A DNA stretch of 64,000 nt from Achromobacter spanius (lineage in GTDB: Bacteria > Pseudomonadota > Gammaproteobacteria > Burkholderiales > Burkholderiaceae_B). The number at the start of each line of letters is the position of its first letter. The first letter of the stretch is position 1. This document shows positions 51,288 to 59,990 of the stretch, piece after piece. The stretch lies in contig NZ_CP034689.1 of assembly GCF_003994415.1 (NCBI RefSeq), positions 2,852,001 through 2,916,000 on the forward strand, written 5' to 3'. The position numbers were made by a program, and so were the translations under genes. The notes under the pieces are model-generated. The model searched no databases and was not told the origin of the DNA. It saw only the letters and a list, made by a program, of their open reading frames with translations.

Positions 51288-52205
51288 TTATTGCTGACGC
51301 AGCCGGTGGCGTGTCTGGGACGGCGTTTCCAGGAACAATCTGCGGTAGTGGGCCGCCGCATACGTTGAATACGCATACCCATGCTGAAGAAAACAATCCG
51401 CCACTGTCATTCGCGGGTCGCGGTTTTTGGCAAGATCCAAATAAACGTCGTGCAGCTTGCGCAGGCAAAGATAATGCCCCGGTCCCATGCCGAAACACGC
51501 CAGGAAAAAGTCTCGCAAGCTGCGCTCGCTGATCCTCATGGCTTTGCACAGGTCGTTGACATGCGCGGTGGCGTTTTGCTCGCGAAAAACCTTCAAGGCG
51601 GACTCGCACAGCTTGGACATTGATATCGAAGGGCGTCCCCGGCACCTTTGAACCGGGGTGCGGGAAGCGATCAGATCAAACAAGCGCTGCTCGATCAGAC
51701 GACGGCCGATTTCCGGCGGACATGACGGCGCCAATGACGTGATGGCGGCATCACGCAATGCCGCGACCTGCAGGTAGTCTGTACGCACCATGCTTTCTGC
51801 GTCCGCCCAGCGCCGCAGCGTCTGCGCCATCAAACTGCTGCCCGCGAATAAGTCCGAACCGAGGGGCAAGGCAATCATGATCCACTCATTCGAACCCGCG
51901 GCCCGAAAGGCATAGCCTCTGGACGGCGCCAGGATGCCGACGGAATCCTGAGAAAACGGCAGCCCGTTCAACCACGTCGGGTTTGAAGGCGGTTGCGACA
52001 ACAGCAGTGTCAGGTGCGTGGGGCGGCCCGTGGCTTCGCATAAGCTTGGCGCCGTTGCGACGCCACGTTGAACGTCGATGCCATTCACATCAAGATGGCC
52101 GATTCGCCATTCATTACCGCCAGGCCCCAGCAGGAATATGCGGGTGTGCGCTGCCAGAATCGCTTGCGCATACGAATCAAACGACTCGAAATGATGAAGA
52201 TTCAT
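51288..52205 (-). CDS. AraC-family regulator (EutR-like layout)
   Basis: A 305-residue AraC-type regulator. The N-terminal half (MNLHHFESFDSYAQAILAAH to about 180) is a sensor region; the C-terminal HTH pair is at about 215-300: HVNDLCKAMRISERSLRDFF, then GPGHYLCLRKLHDVYLDLAK and TVADCFLQHGYAYSTYAAAH. A GGAGG six bases before the ATG at 52205 fixes the start over an upstream frame. It is divergent from the DUF3302-HlyD-NodT operon and is its likely regulator. Confidence 0.85.
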   Translation of the reverse strand: MNLHHFESFDSYAQAILAAHTRIFLLGPGGNEWRIGHLDVNGIDVQRGVATAPSLCEATGRPTHLTLLLSQPPSNPTWLNGLPFSQDSVGILAPSRGYAFRAAGSNEWIMIALPLGSDLFAGSSLMAQTLRRWADAESMVRTDYLQVAALRDAAITSLAPSCPPEIGRRLIEQRLFDLIASRTPVQRCRGRPSISMSKLCESALKVFREQNATAHVNDLCKAMRISERSLRDFFLACFGMGPGHYLCLRKLHDVYLDLAKNRDPRMTVADCFLQHGYAYSTYAAAHYRRLFLETPSQTRHRLRQQ

Positions 52206-52330
52206 ACCTTCCTCCGGGCGCCGGGACTGTCGGTATTTTGCCGAAATTAGCATGGACTTTGCGAGCAGTCAGTGGCAACAATGCAATTCAAGTTCTCGCG
52301 AATCGCGTTATCGAGAAAAAGGGGCGCTAT

Positions 52331-52807
52331 ATGTTTCTTGCCAAGTTGCGGTCAAGACTCGTCGTAGCCGTAACCATCGCGACCGCACTCATTCCCATTA
52401 CGGCGCATGCCGTGTCCGGACACCTGGAAGACACCATTGCCGATGTGCTCGTTTGGTTCGTGCTCGTTCTGGTGCCAATACTGGCCATCTGGATATTCTG
52501 GAAGCTCCATGTCCTGCCCGAAGTCATTGCCGAAAAACGGCATCACCCTCAAGCCGATGCAATCAAGGCGCTCTGCCTGATGTCCCTGGTATTTGGGGGC
52601 ATGCTGTGGCCCTTTGCCTGGCTGTGGGCGTATACAAAGCCGGTCGGCTACCGGCTGGCTTACGGCCGAGACAAGCACGATCACTATTACCAGGAAATAA
52701 GCGCCAACGAAGGCGAGACGGCACGCGAAAACAAGACAGAAAGCCACACCAGTCCTGAACAGGAACCACGACAGGAACCACGGCCCGGTCCCAAAACAGT
52801 TAGTTGA
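52331..52807 (+). CDS. DUF3302 inner-membrane protein (YibI-like)
   Basis: A 158-residue membrane protein: signal-like or first helix VVAVTIATALIPITAHAV, second helix TIADVLVWFVLVLVPILAIW, then EVIAEKRHHPQADAIKALCL / MSLVFGGMLWPFAWLWAYTK, and a hydrophilic Glu/Gln/Pro-rich C-tail. The EKRHHPQADAIKAL phrase is the DUF3302 signature. In E. coli, yibI (DUF3302) is beside yibH (HlyD-like), as here. It probably assists or anchors the membrane-fusion protein; the exact role is unknown. Confidence 0.85.
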   Translation: MFLAKLRSRLVVAVTIATALIPITAHAVSGHLEDTIADVLVWFVLVLVPILAIWIFWKLHVLPEVIAEKRHHPQADAIKALCLMSLVFGGMLWPFAWLWAYTKPVGYRLAYGRDKHDHYYQEISANEGETARENKTESHTSPEQEPRQEPRPGPKTVS

Positions 52808-52819
52808 CGAGGGGGTGCA

Positions 52820-53962
52820 ATGCTTGAGCTCATTGCGGTCGTGTATGGGCTGGTGGTTTGGCTTGTATTCATCAAGCTGAAGCTGCTCCCGTGGAATATC
52901 CAATCGCAGGTTGGCGTGGTCGCCGTGGGCGCGGCCGGATTGGTGGCGCTGGTGCTGACGATCAATGTCGTCACGCCTTCATCGTCAGAGGCGCGGGTGG
53001 TCAACTATGTGGTCGAGATCGTCCCCAGGGTGACCGGGCGCGTGGTGGAAATTCCCGTGGAAGGCAATCGGCTGATCAAGAAAGGCGACGTACTGCTGCG
53101 CCTGGACGCCGAGCCTTACGAACTGAAAGTCAGGCAGCTCGAAGCCAAGCTTATCGATGCGCAAACGTCCCAGCAGTCGCTGGATCGCGACTTGGCGGCG
53201 GCGCAATCGATGACGGCAGCCGCCCTGGCGCAAGTGGAATTGACCCGTATGCGCTTGCGCCAAAGCACCGCCTTGGCGGCGCGCGGGGCGGGCAGCCAAT
53301 ACGATGTGCAGAGTTTTCAAAGTGAATTGAAGGTACGAATTGCCAACTGGGAAGCGGCGCGCGAAGCGGAACAAAAGGTCCGGCTGAACGTATCCGCCGT
53401 GGTGGACGGCGACCAAGTGGCAGTGGCGCAGGTCAAAGCCGAGCTGGATACCGCCAAATGGGAACTGGCGCAGACCACGCTCTATGCGCCCGCGGACGGG
53501 TACGTCATCAACTTGCAGGCGCGGGTGGGCTCTTACGCCGCGGCGTTACCGCTACGCCCCATCATGTCGTTCGTCGAGACGACGCAGCAGGTGATCGCCT
53601 TCTTCGATCAGAATCAGCTTACGAAGGTCAAGCCTGGCAATGAGGTCGAGGTGTCGCTACGTACCGTCCCCGGCCACGTCTTCAAAGGCAAGGTGGATTC
53701 AATCGTCTGGGCAACGTCCCAGGGCCAAATCCAGGCATCCGGCGTGTTGCCCGGCACGACCGCCGAGGGCGCCCACGCCGCCGCACCCATGCAGTTCGCC
53801 GTGCGCATCGACCTTGAAGCGCCGCAAGACACGGCGCTGGCCATGGGTGCCCGAGGCCGCGCCGCCATCTACACAGACAGCCTGGGGATGCTGCATATGG
53901 TGCGCAAGGTGATCGTCCGCGTCTCCGCCAAGCTCGACTATCTGGTCCTTAAGCTTCATTGA
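52820..53962 (+). CDS. HlyD/EmrA-type membrane-fusion protein (YibH-like)
   Basis: A 380-residue periplasmic adaptor. One N-terminal region with hydrophobic segments (LIAVVYGLVVWLVFIKLKLL, VGVVAVGAAGLVALVLTINV) anchors it. The lipoyl half-motifs are VVEIVPRVTGRVVEIPVEGN / RLIKKGDVLLRLD and LAQTTLYAPADGYVINLQAR, around a coiled coil (about 95-205). It starts 12 bp after the DUF3302 gene and its stop overlaps the start region of the NodT-type gene. No MFS, ABC or RND pump gene is present in the set, so the inner-membrane partner is either DUF3302 or encoded elsewhere. Confidence 0.88.
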   Translation: MLELIAVVYGLVVWLVFIKLKLLPWNIQSQVGVVAVGAAGLVALVLTINVVTPSSSEARVVNYVVEIVPRVTGRVVEIPVEGNRLIKKGDVLLRLDAEPYELKVRQLEAKLIDAQTSQQSLDRDLAAAQSMTAAALAQVELTRMRLRQSTALAARGAGSQYDVQSFQSELKVRIANWEAAREAEQKVRLNVSAVVDGDQVAVAQVKAELDTAKWELAQTTLYAPADGYVINLQARVGSYAAALPLRPIMSFVETTQQVIAFFDQNQLTKVKPGNEVEVSLRTVPGHVFKGKVDSIVWATSQGQIQASGVLPGTTAEGAHAAAPMQFAVRIDLEAPQDTALAMGARGRAAIYTDSLGMLHMVRKVIVRVSAKLDYLVLKLH

Positions 53963-53973
53963 CGGGGGCCTCC

Positions 53974-55388
53974 ATGCCAGCGCGCCGCCCGATCGCCCCA
54001 CGCATGCTTGCAACGGTGTGCTGCGCCATGGCCTTCATGGCGGGCTGCGCCAACCTGGACCGCCCAGAGGACACCGCCTTGTACGAGCAAGCGATGTCCG
54101 GCACGCATGTGCCCGACCAATGGACGGCCAGCACAGCGGCCGCCGCGTTCTCGCCGCAATGGGCCGGCTTTGCGGATGGCGGCACGCTGACCGCCCTGAT
54201 CAATGAAGCGCTGGCCAACAACATTGATCTGCGGGTGGCGGCCAGCAGGATGCAACAGGCGGCGCACCAGGCCAGGTTGGCGGGCGCCGACCTTTTGCCC
54301 ACCGTCGGCATCGGCGCGCGCGCGGCCACGGACCCGACGCCGGGCAGCGCGTTTTCGGCCAATGGCTACGCCATCCTGCTGAACTGGGAAATCGACTTGT
54401 GGGGCAGGGCGCGGGCTCAGAAACTGTCTGGCGAAGCCGGATACCGTTCCGCCGAAGCGGACTACGCCTATGCCCGCCAGTCCATCGGCGCCTTGACCGC
54501 CCGCAGCTGGCTTGCGGCCCTGGAGGCAAGCGGCCAACTGTCGCTGGCGCAGCAAATTGAAGGCGCCACCGACGAGCAGCTCAAGCTGGTGCAGTACCGT
54601 CGCCGCATCGGCAAAGTCAGCGACATGGACGTGGCGTATTGGTCGGAACAGGTAGCCGCGGCCGCTGACGTGGTGGCCCAGCGAGAACAGGCGCGTGCCC
54701 AGGCCTTGCGGGCATTGGAGCTGATACTGGGACGCTATCCCGCCGGCGCCTTGCAAGCCAACGAGACCATTCCCGATGCGCCGGCGCTGCTGCCCCCGGT
54801 CTGCCTTTGGACCTGTTGGACCGCAGGCCCGACCTGGTCGCCGCGCGCGAACGCCTGGTGTCGGCGTACTTTGGCGCAGAGGAAGCAAAGGCCGCGCGCT
54901 TGCCGGCCATTTCGATATTCGCTGGTGCGGGGCGCTTCACGAAAGACTATTCCGGCCTGGCCACCAGCATGCAAAGCTGGGTGTTCCCGGTGGGCGCGTC
55001 GCTGGCCTGGCCGCTGTTCGACGGGGGGGCCCGCCAGATCACGTTGGAACTGCGCACCGAACAGCAACGCGAAGCCTTGGCGCTATACGCCCGCGCGATC
55101 CTGACGGCAATGGGGGAAGTGGAAAACGGCCTGACAGGCGAACAGCAATTGGCGCTGCGCGAACGATCAATACAGCGTCAGTTTTCCGAAAGCCTCCGTG
55201 CGTTGGAGTTGGCGCGGGTGCAACGGCAAATCGGCCAATTCGATGATTTTGATGTGTTGCAGCGCAAGCGCGATCTGTTGCGCGTGCAGAGCGACTTGAT
55301 GCACATCCGCGCGCAACGCTTGGTTCAGCGCGTGAATCTGCATCTTGCATTGGGCGGGCATTTTGTTGCGGAGCCTTCGCCGGAATAG
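53974..55388 (+). pseudogene. NodT-type outer-membrane efflux lipoprotein, frameshifted
   Basis: An outer-membrane TolC-like channel subunit. A lipoprotein signal (MLATVCCAMAFMAGC) starts it. The first half (GGTLTALINEALANNIDLRV, ILLNWEIDLWGRARAQKLSG, LVQYRRRIGKVSDMDV) is in frame 1 up to about 54797; the second (LPLDLLDRRPDLVAARERLV, WPLFDGGARQITLELRTEQQ, RALELARVQRQIGQFDDFD) continues in another frame to 55388. The junction is a run of five Cs at 54793-54797; six would restore the frame. So a single-base deletion in a homopolymer, true or a sequencing slip, separates the halves. With the frame intact it would be about 472 residues, the normal size. Confidence 0.8.
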
Positions 55389-56006
55389 AGCGCCAGCGGA
55401 AGCGGGTACGGGACATTCCAGAAGGTCAAATCGCCGAGCAGGCCGAGGAAGTGCGCGGCGTGTTCCTGCGCCATATTTGTTGCGCTGGGCTTTGGCATCT
55501 TCATCGGCGCGGTGGTGGGGATATCGCTGGTGTTCCCCATTGGCAGCATGCATATCGCCCTGGGCAGCAGTGTCAGCACATTGATCCTGGGCTTGTTGGT
55601 GGGTTGGCGGAACTCGGCCAAGCCGTTGTTTGGCCGCATATCGCATGGCGCGCTTGAGTTCATGAAGTCGATCGGGGCTGGCGGGTATCGTGGTGACGAT
55701 GGTTCCTTTGTTCGTCGGTTTGCTGGTGGGGCGATATCTGCTGCATCTTGAACCGCTGCTCTTGCTGGGCGCCCTGGCCGGGGCGCAGACCATGATGGCG
55801 GGTCTTGCCGCGGTACAGGAGAAATCCGAGAGCCCCATTGCCGTCATCGGCTATTCTGGCACCGTCGCGTTCGGGCATATCCTGATTACGACATGGGGAA
55901 CGGTAATCGTCTGGCTGATGTACTGACGGCGAACCACTTCCCTTTGGATTTCAACGCTGTCACCGCATTTCATATGCATCCCCAGTTGCTACCGCCAAGG
56001 TGTTTC
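55389..56006. other. Region of gene decay between NodT and SulP genes
   Basis: This 618-bp stretch contains no intact gene. It is mostly the AspT-like remnant annotated separately (about 55470-55926). The last 80 bp hold the SulP leader with an AAGG ribosome-binding site. The first 80 bp are in yet another frame and may be the badly degraded upstream part of the same antiporter. Confidence 0.55.
55470..55926 (+). pseudogene. Remnant of an AspT-type antiporter (C-terminal half)
   Basis: The first piece, AIFVALGFGIFIGAVVGISL / VFPIGSMHIALGSSVSTLIL, GLLVGWRNSAKPLFGRISHG and ALEFMKSIG, is in frame up to about 55675. After a one-base shift at GGGG, the frame resumes LAGIVVTMVPLFVGLLVGRY / LLHLEPLLLLGALAGAQTMM and ends ITTWGTVIVWLMY. 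These match the last 170 residues of the intact antiporter at 48049-49737, but about 35-40 residues equivalent to GLNVFIAVVGISAGPGF and beyond are missing between the pieces. The N-terminal half and regulatory domains are gone. Confidence 0.75.
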
Positions 56007-57725
56007 ATGCCTTATCCGCCGCCCACGGCCGCGCCCGTCGACCATCCACCCCGGCACTGGCTGCGCTGGCTGCCGGGGGTGGCGGTACTAAGGTCGTATC
56101 AGGCAGGTTGGCTGCCCCGCGACCTGGCCGCCGGCCTGGCGTTGGCGGCGATGCTGGTGCCCGTGGGCATTGCCTATGCCGAGGCGTCGGGCGTGCCCGG
56201 CGTCTACGGCTTATACGCCACCATCGTGCCGCTGTTGGCCTATGCAATATTCGGCCCCAGCCGAATCCTGGTGCTGGGGCCGGACTCGGCGCTTGCCGCG
56301 CCGATCCTGGCGGTGGTGCTCAGCGTGTCCGTGGGCGACCCCATGCGCGCCGTGGCCGTGGCCAGCCTGATGGCCATCGTCGCCGGTTTGTTCTGCATCG
56401 TGCTGGGCCTGCTGCGGCTGGGGTTCATCACCGAGCTGCTGTCCAAGCCCATCCGCTATGGCTACATGAACGGCATTGCATTGACGGTGCTGGCAAGCCA
56501 GTTGCCCAAGATATTCGCGATTCCGATTGACGGCGGTGGCCCGTTGCAGGAACTGTGGCTGTTGACGCGGGCGGTTATCGATGGCCACACCAACTGGTAC
56601 GCCTTTGCGGTGGGCGCGGCGACCCTGGCGGTGATCTTGCTGCTAAAGCGCTTTGACCGCGTGCCCGGCATTCTGATTGCGGTGATTCTGGCAACCTTGG
56701 CGGTCAGCCTGTTTCGGCTGGATGCACGGGGTGTCAACGTACTGGGCGAGATCCCGCAAGGGCTGCCAACATTCACGTTGCCGTGGCTGAGCAACGCGGA
56801 CTGGGTCACGATCGTGCTTGGCGGCTGCGCCGTGGCGATGATTGCGTTTGCGGATACCAGCGTGCTGTCGCGCACCTATGCCGCGCGCACGCACACGCGC
56901 GTGGATCCGAATCAGGAAATGGTGGGGTTGGGCATGGCCAACCTGGCGGCGGGATTCTTCCAGGGCTTTCCCATCAGCAGCAGCGCATCGCGCACGCCCG
57001 TGGCCGAAGCGGCGGGCGCGCGCACCCAGCTTACCGGCGTCGTGGGAGCGGTTGCCGTGGCCGTGCTGCTCTTGCTGGCGCCGAACCTGCTGCGCTATTT
57101 ACCCAGCAGCGCGCTGGCCGCCGTCGTCATCGCCGCCGCCATCGGCCTGTTCGAATTCAAGGACCTGCGCCGCATCTATCGCATCCAGCAATGGGAGTTC
57201 TGGCTATCCATGCTGTGCTTTGCCGCCGTGGCTGCGTTCGGCGCCATTCCCGGCATCGGGCTGGCCGTGGTCATCGCCGTCATCGAATTCCTGTGGGACG
57301 GCTGGCGCCCGCATTATGCGGTGCTTGGCCAGGTGCCGAACCTGCGCGGCTACCACGACCTGAAGCGCTACCCTCACGCCGCCCTGATAGACGGGCTGGT
57401 GCTGTTCCGCTGGGACGCGCCCCTGTTCTTCGCCAACGCCGAGCTGTTTCAGCAACGGCTGATGCAAGCCGTCGAGGCGTCGCCCACGCCGGTGCGGCGC
57501 GTGGTGGTGGCCGCCGAACCCGTCACCAGCGTTGACGTGACGTCGGCCGACATGCTGCGCGAGCTTAGCCAGCTTCTGGCCAAGCAGGGCGCCGCACTGC
57601 ATTTTGCCGAGATGAAGGACCCGGTCCGCGACAAGCTCAAGCGCTTTGAACTGTCGGAGGTTTTCAGTGACACGCACTTTCATCCCACGGTGGAGAGTGC
57701 GGTGGAGGATTATCTGGGCCGGTGA
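56007..57725 (+). CDS. SulP-family anion transporter with STAS domain
   Basis: A 572-residue SLC26/SulP transporter for sulfate, bicarbonate or a C4-dicarboxylate. Membrane domain from AAGLALAAMLVPVGIAYAEA, YGLYATIVPLLAYAIFGPSR, LSKPIRYGYMNGIALTVLAS, QGFPISSSASRTPVAEAAGA to FAAVAAFGAIPGIGLAVVIA. A cytoplasmic STAS domain follows at about 445-572 (GLVLFRWDAPLFFANAELFQ, VVVAAEPVTSVDVTSADMLR, LHFAEMKDPVRDKLKR). The start at 56007 is used; in-frame ATGs upstream (55974, 55893) reach into the antiporter remnant. Substrate is not determined. Confidence 0.9.
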   Translation: MPYPPPTAAPVDHPPRHWLRWLPGVAVLRSYQAGWLPRDLAAGLALAAMLVPVGIAYAEASGVPGVYGLYATIVPLLAYAIFGPSRILVLGPDSALAAPILAVVLSVSVGDPMRAVAVASLMAIVAGLFCIVLGLLRLGFITELLSKPIRYGYMNGIALTVLASQLPKIFAIPIDGGGPLQELWLLTRAVIDGHTNWYAFAVGAATLAVILLLKRFDRVPGILIAVILATLAVSLFRLDARGVNVLGEIPQGLPTFTLPWLSNADWVTIVLGGCAVAMIAFADTSVLSRTYAARTHTRVDPNQEMVGLGMANLAAGFFQGFPISSSASRTPVAEAAGARTQLTGVVGAVAVAVLLLLAPNLLRYLPSSALAAVVIAAAIGLFEFKDLRRIYRIQQWEFWLSMLCFAAVAAFGAIPGIGLAVVIAVIEFLWDGWRPHYAVLGQVPNLRGYHDLKRYPHAALIDGLVLFRWDAPLFFANAELFQQRLMQAVEASPTPVRRVVVAAEPVTSVDVTSADMLRELSQLLAKQGAALHFAEMKDPVRDKLKRFELSEVFSDTHFHPTVESAVEDYLGR

Positions 57726-57753
57726 ATGACACGGCCCAGCGTCTGGCTCACGC

Positions 57754-58617
57754 CTACGCCAATGCTGCAACCGTGACGTCCAGCAGGGCACGCAGCCTTG
57801 CAACTCGGCGTAGGTCACGGTGATAGCCAAGCCATACATCGCGGCCCGGCGGCGCTTCGCCCAAGTCAATGCGCCGTATGCCCGGCGTGGCATCGCCAAG
57901 CGGACACGGCAGAACCGCGAAGCCGGAACCTTCGGCGCACATGCGTGCCTGCACGCCACGGTTGTTGCTACCGAACACGATCCTGGCTTTGGGCAGCATT
58001 CGCTTGACCCAATCAACGTCGGGCAGTGCACCGAAGGCGCGGTCCATGCTGATCAGTGTGTAGCCGTCGCCGTCGCCGCGTGATGGCGACACCAGATCGG
58101 CGTGCCCATACAAGGCGTAGTCGATGTGCATCAGCTTGCGCTGGATCACGTCGGGTTCGTCGAACGGTGTAATGCGAAACAAAAGATCGGCTTCGTGCCG
58201 CGCCAGGTTGTAAAGGCGTGAATCCGTAAGCAGCTCTAACGAGACGCCAGGGTGCTTCGCCAGAAAGCGCGCGAACACGGGCGTCAGTACGTGGATGCCA
58301 AACCAGTCCGATGAAGAGACCCGCAGCAGACCGCTCAGCTGGGATTCCTTTCCGGCCAGTACGCGGGTGAAACCCAGCGCCTCTTCTTCCATTCGCTCGG
58401 CATAGGCCAGCACGGCCGCGCCGTCATCGGTCAAGACAAAACCATCGCTGGTGCGCTGAAACAGCGTGTGCCCAAGCGCTTCCTCAAGCGCACGCAACCT
58501 GCGCCCCATGGTCGGTTGGGTCTGGCCCACGAGCTTCGCCGCGCCGCCCAGCGTGCCGCAGCGGGCAATCGCCAGAAAGACCCGGACATCGCTCCATTCC
58601 AGATGCATGTCATTCAT
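57754..58617 (-). CDS. LysR-family regulator (divergent from quinone oxidoreductase)
   Basis: A 287-residue LysR protein: HTH in about 4-62 (LEWSDVRVFLAIARCGTLGG, GQTQPTMGRRLRALEEALGH, LFQRTSDGFVLTDDGAAVL), then an effector domain (SQLSGLLRVSSSDWFGIHVL, HEADLLFRITPFDEPDVIQR). This is the group of regulators that control adjacent zinc-independent MDR enzymes. The ATG at 58617 is used; a TTG at 58638 is possible. A palindrome lies in the promoter shared with the oxidoreductase. Confidence 0.9.
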   Translation of the reverse strand: MNDMHLEWSDVRVFLAIARCGTLGGAAKLVGQTQPTMGRRLRALEEALGHTLFQRTSDGFVLTDDGAAVLAYAERMEEEALGFTRVLAGKESQLSGLLRVSSSDWFGIHVLTPVFARFLAKHPGVSLELLTDSRLYNLARHEADLLFRITPFDEPDVIQRKLMHIDYALYGHADLVSPSRGDGDGYTLISMDRAFGALPDVDWVKRMLPKARIVFGSNNRGVQARMCAEGSGFAVLPCPLGDATPGIRRIDLGEAPPGRDVWLGYHRDLRRVARLRALLDVTVAALA

Positions 58618-58651
58618 TTTCGTTTGATTGCTGTGCAAAAACGTTGATTTA

Positions 58652-58667
58652 CATGCGTTATAGCATG
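58652..58667. promoter_or_regulatory. Palindrome in the LysR/oxidoreductase promoter
   Basis: CATGC-GTTATA-GCATG, flanked by TTGAT and ATCAA, midway between the LysR gene (starts 58617) and the oxidoreductase gene (starts 58729). A candidate LysR binding site. Confidence 0.6.
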
Positions 58668-58728
58668 ATCAATGATGCAGGCACGGACCTGTTCATTCGA
58701 CGGGCCAGACACCAGAAAGGAGTTGATC

Positions 58729-59715
58729 ATGACCATGCAGGCGCTTGTTATCAACCGCTACAACGGTCCGCTTGAATTGACCGAAATCCCCATGCCGCAG
58801 CCGGGCCAGGGCCAGGTGCGCGTACGCATCGCCGCAGGCGGCCTTAACCCGCTGGACACCAAGATTCGGGCCGGCAGCGCCGCGCACGCGAAGCATCCGC
58901 TGCCCCTGGTGCTGGGCATCGATATGGCCGGCGTGGTCGATGCAGTCGGGGCCGGCGTAGCCGCGTTCCACGTCGGCGACGAGGTCTATGGCATGACGGG
59001 TGGTGTCGGTGGCATCCAGGGGTCGCTGGCCCAGTATGCGGTGGTGGATGCCGACTTGCTGGCCATCAAGCCGGTGAACCTTTCGATGCGCGAAGCGGCG
59101 GCGTTGCCCCTTGCGTTTATCACGTCTTATTCGGGCATCGTCGACCGCGCGCGCCTGCAAGCTGGCCAGACCGTGCTGGTGCAAGGCGGCGCGGGTGGTG
59201 TCGGCCATGTGTCGGTGCAACTGGCGCGCGCCTTGGGCGCCCAGGTTTTTGCCACGGCTGCCTTGCGTGACCATGATCTGGTTGCGCGCCTGGGCGCAAC
59301 GCCCATCGACTACCAAGCGCAGTCGGTGGAGACGTATGTGGCTTCGTTGACGCAGGGCGCGGGCTTTGACCTGGTTGTTGACACCGTTGGCGGCCCATCG
59401 CTGGATGCCGCGTTTGCCGCGGTCAAACACTTTGGGCATGTCGTCAGCGCGTTGGGATGGGGCACGCATGCGTTGGCGCCGCTGTCGTTTCGCGAGGCCA
59501 CGTACTCGGGAATATTCACGCTTTATCCGCTTCTTACCGGCCAGCACCGCGCCCATCACGGCGCCATGCTGCGCGAGGCCACGCGGCTGGTGGAAGCCGG
59601 CAAGCTCAGGCCGAATCTTGATCCCCGCCGGTTCGACCTGCGATCAGCAGAAGCGGGGTACGACGCAATCACCCGCGCAAGCGCCTACGGAAAAATCGTG
59701 GTGGATGTGGCGTGA
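58729..59715 (+). CDS. NADPH:quinone oxidoreductase-like MDR dehydrogenase
   Basis: A 328-residue zeta-crystallin-type enzyme. GroES-like domain (MTMQALVINRYNGPLELTEI, GGLNPLDTKIRAGSAAHAKH, GIDMAGVVDAVGAGVAAFHV) without zinc cysteines; NADPH site VQGGAGGVGHVSVQLARALG; C-terminal AYGKIVVDV. AAAGGAG precedes the ATG at 58729. It resembles the oxidoreductase at 26563 but has a different regulator type (LysR) and only moderate similarity, so the two are paralogues rather than a recent duplication. Confidence 0.9.
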   Translation: MTMQALVINRYNGPLELTEIPMPQPGQGQVRVRIAAGGLNPLDTKIRAGSAAHAKHPLPLVLGIDMAGVVDAVGAGVAAFHVGDEVYGMTGGVGGIQGSLAQYAVVDADLLAIKPVNLSMREAAALPLAFITSYSGIVDRARLQAGQTVLVQGGAGGVGHVSVQLARALGAQVFATAALRDHDLVARLGATPIDYQAQSVETYVASLTQGAGFDLVVDTVGGPSLDAAFAAVKHFGHVVSALGWGTHALAPLSFREATYSGIFTLYPLLTGQHRAHHGAMLREATRLVEAGKLRPNLDPRRFDLRSAEAGYDAITRASAYGKIVVDVA

Positions 59716-59990
59716 CTTAAACGACCGGCCCCACATTGATGAACTTGGGAGCGGGATCGCGCGCTGCATCTGCTCGTCACTGAGACCTTGCGCGTCAAGA
59801 ATGACCGCCTGATGCGCACGGACTGTCGTTGTGGTTTTTTGACAAGCCTGACACCGATTCGTCGACTGAAAAGTGCGTTTCGTCGAAACGTCAAAACGCG
59901 CCTCTGCCTGCGTGATAAAAACCACGGCATCAGAATGAATCAGAAAACTAATGCGGCCTGTTGTCACGGGCTTGCTGCGAGGGGTTGAAG

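Noticed and set aside
55974..56006. Upstream start for the SulP gene (55893 or 55974)
   Set aside because: The extra residues are unrelated to SulP proteins and derive from the end of the antiporter remnant and the leader; the ATG at 56007 has an AAGG site.
26563..59715. The two quinone oxidoreductase genes (26563 and 58729) considered as a recent duplication
   Set aside because: They share only family-level motifs, differ in length and loops, and have unrelated regulators.
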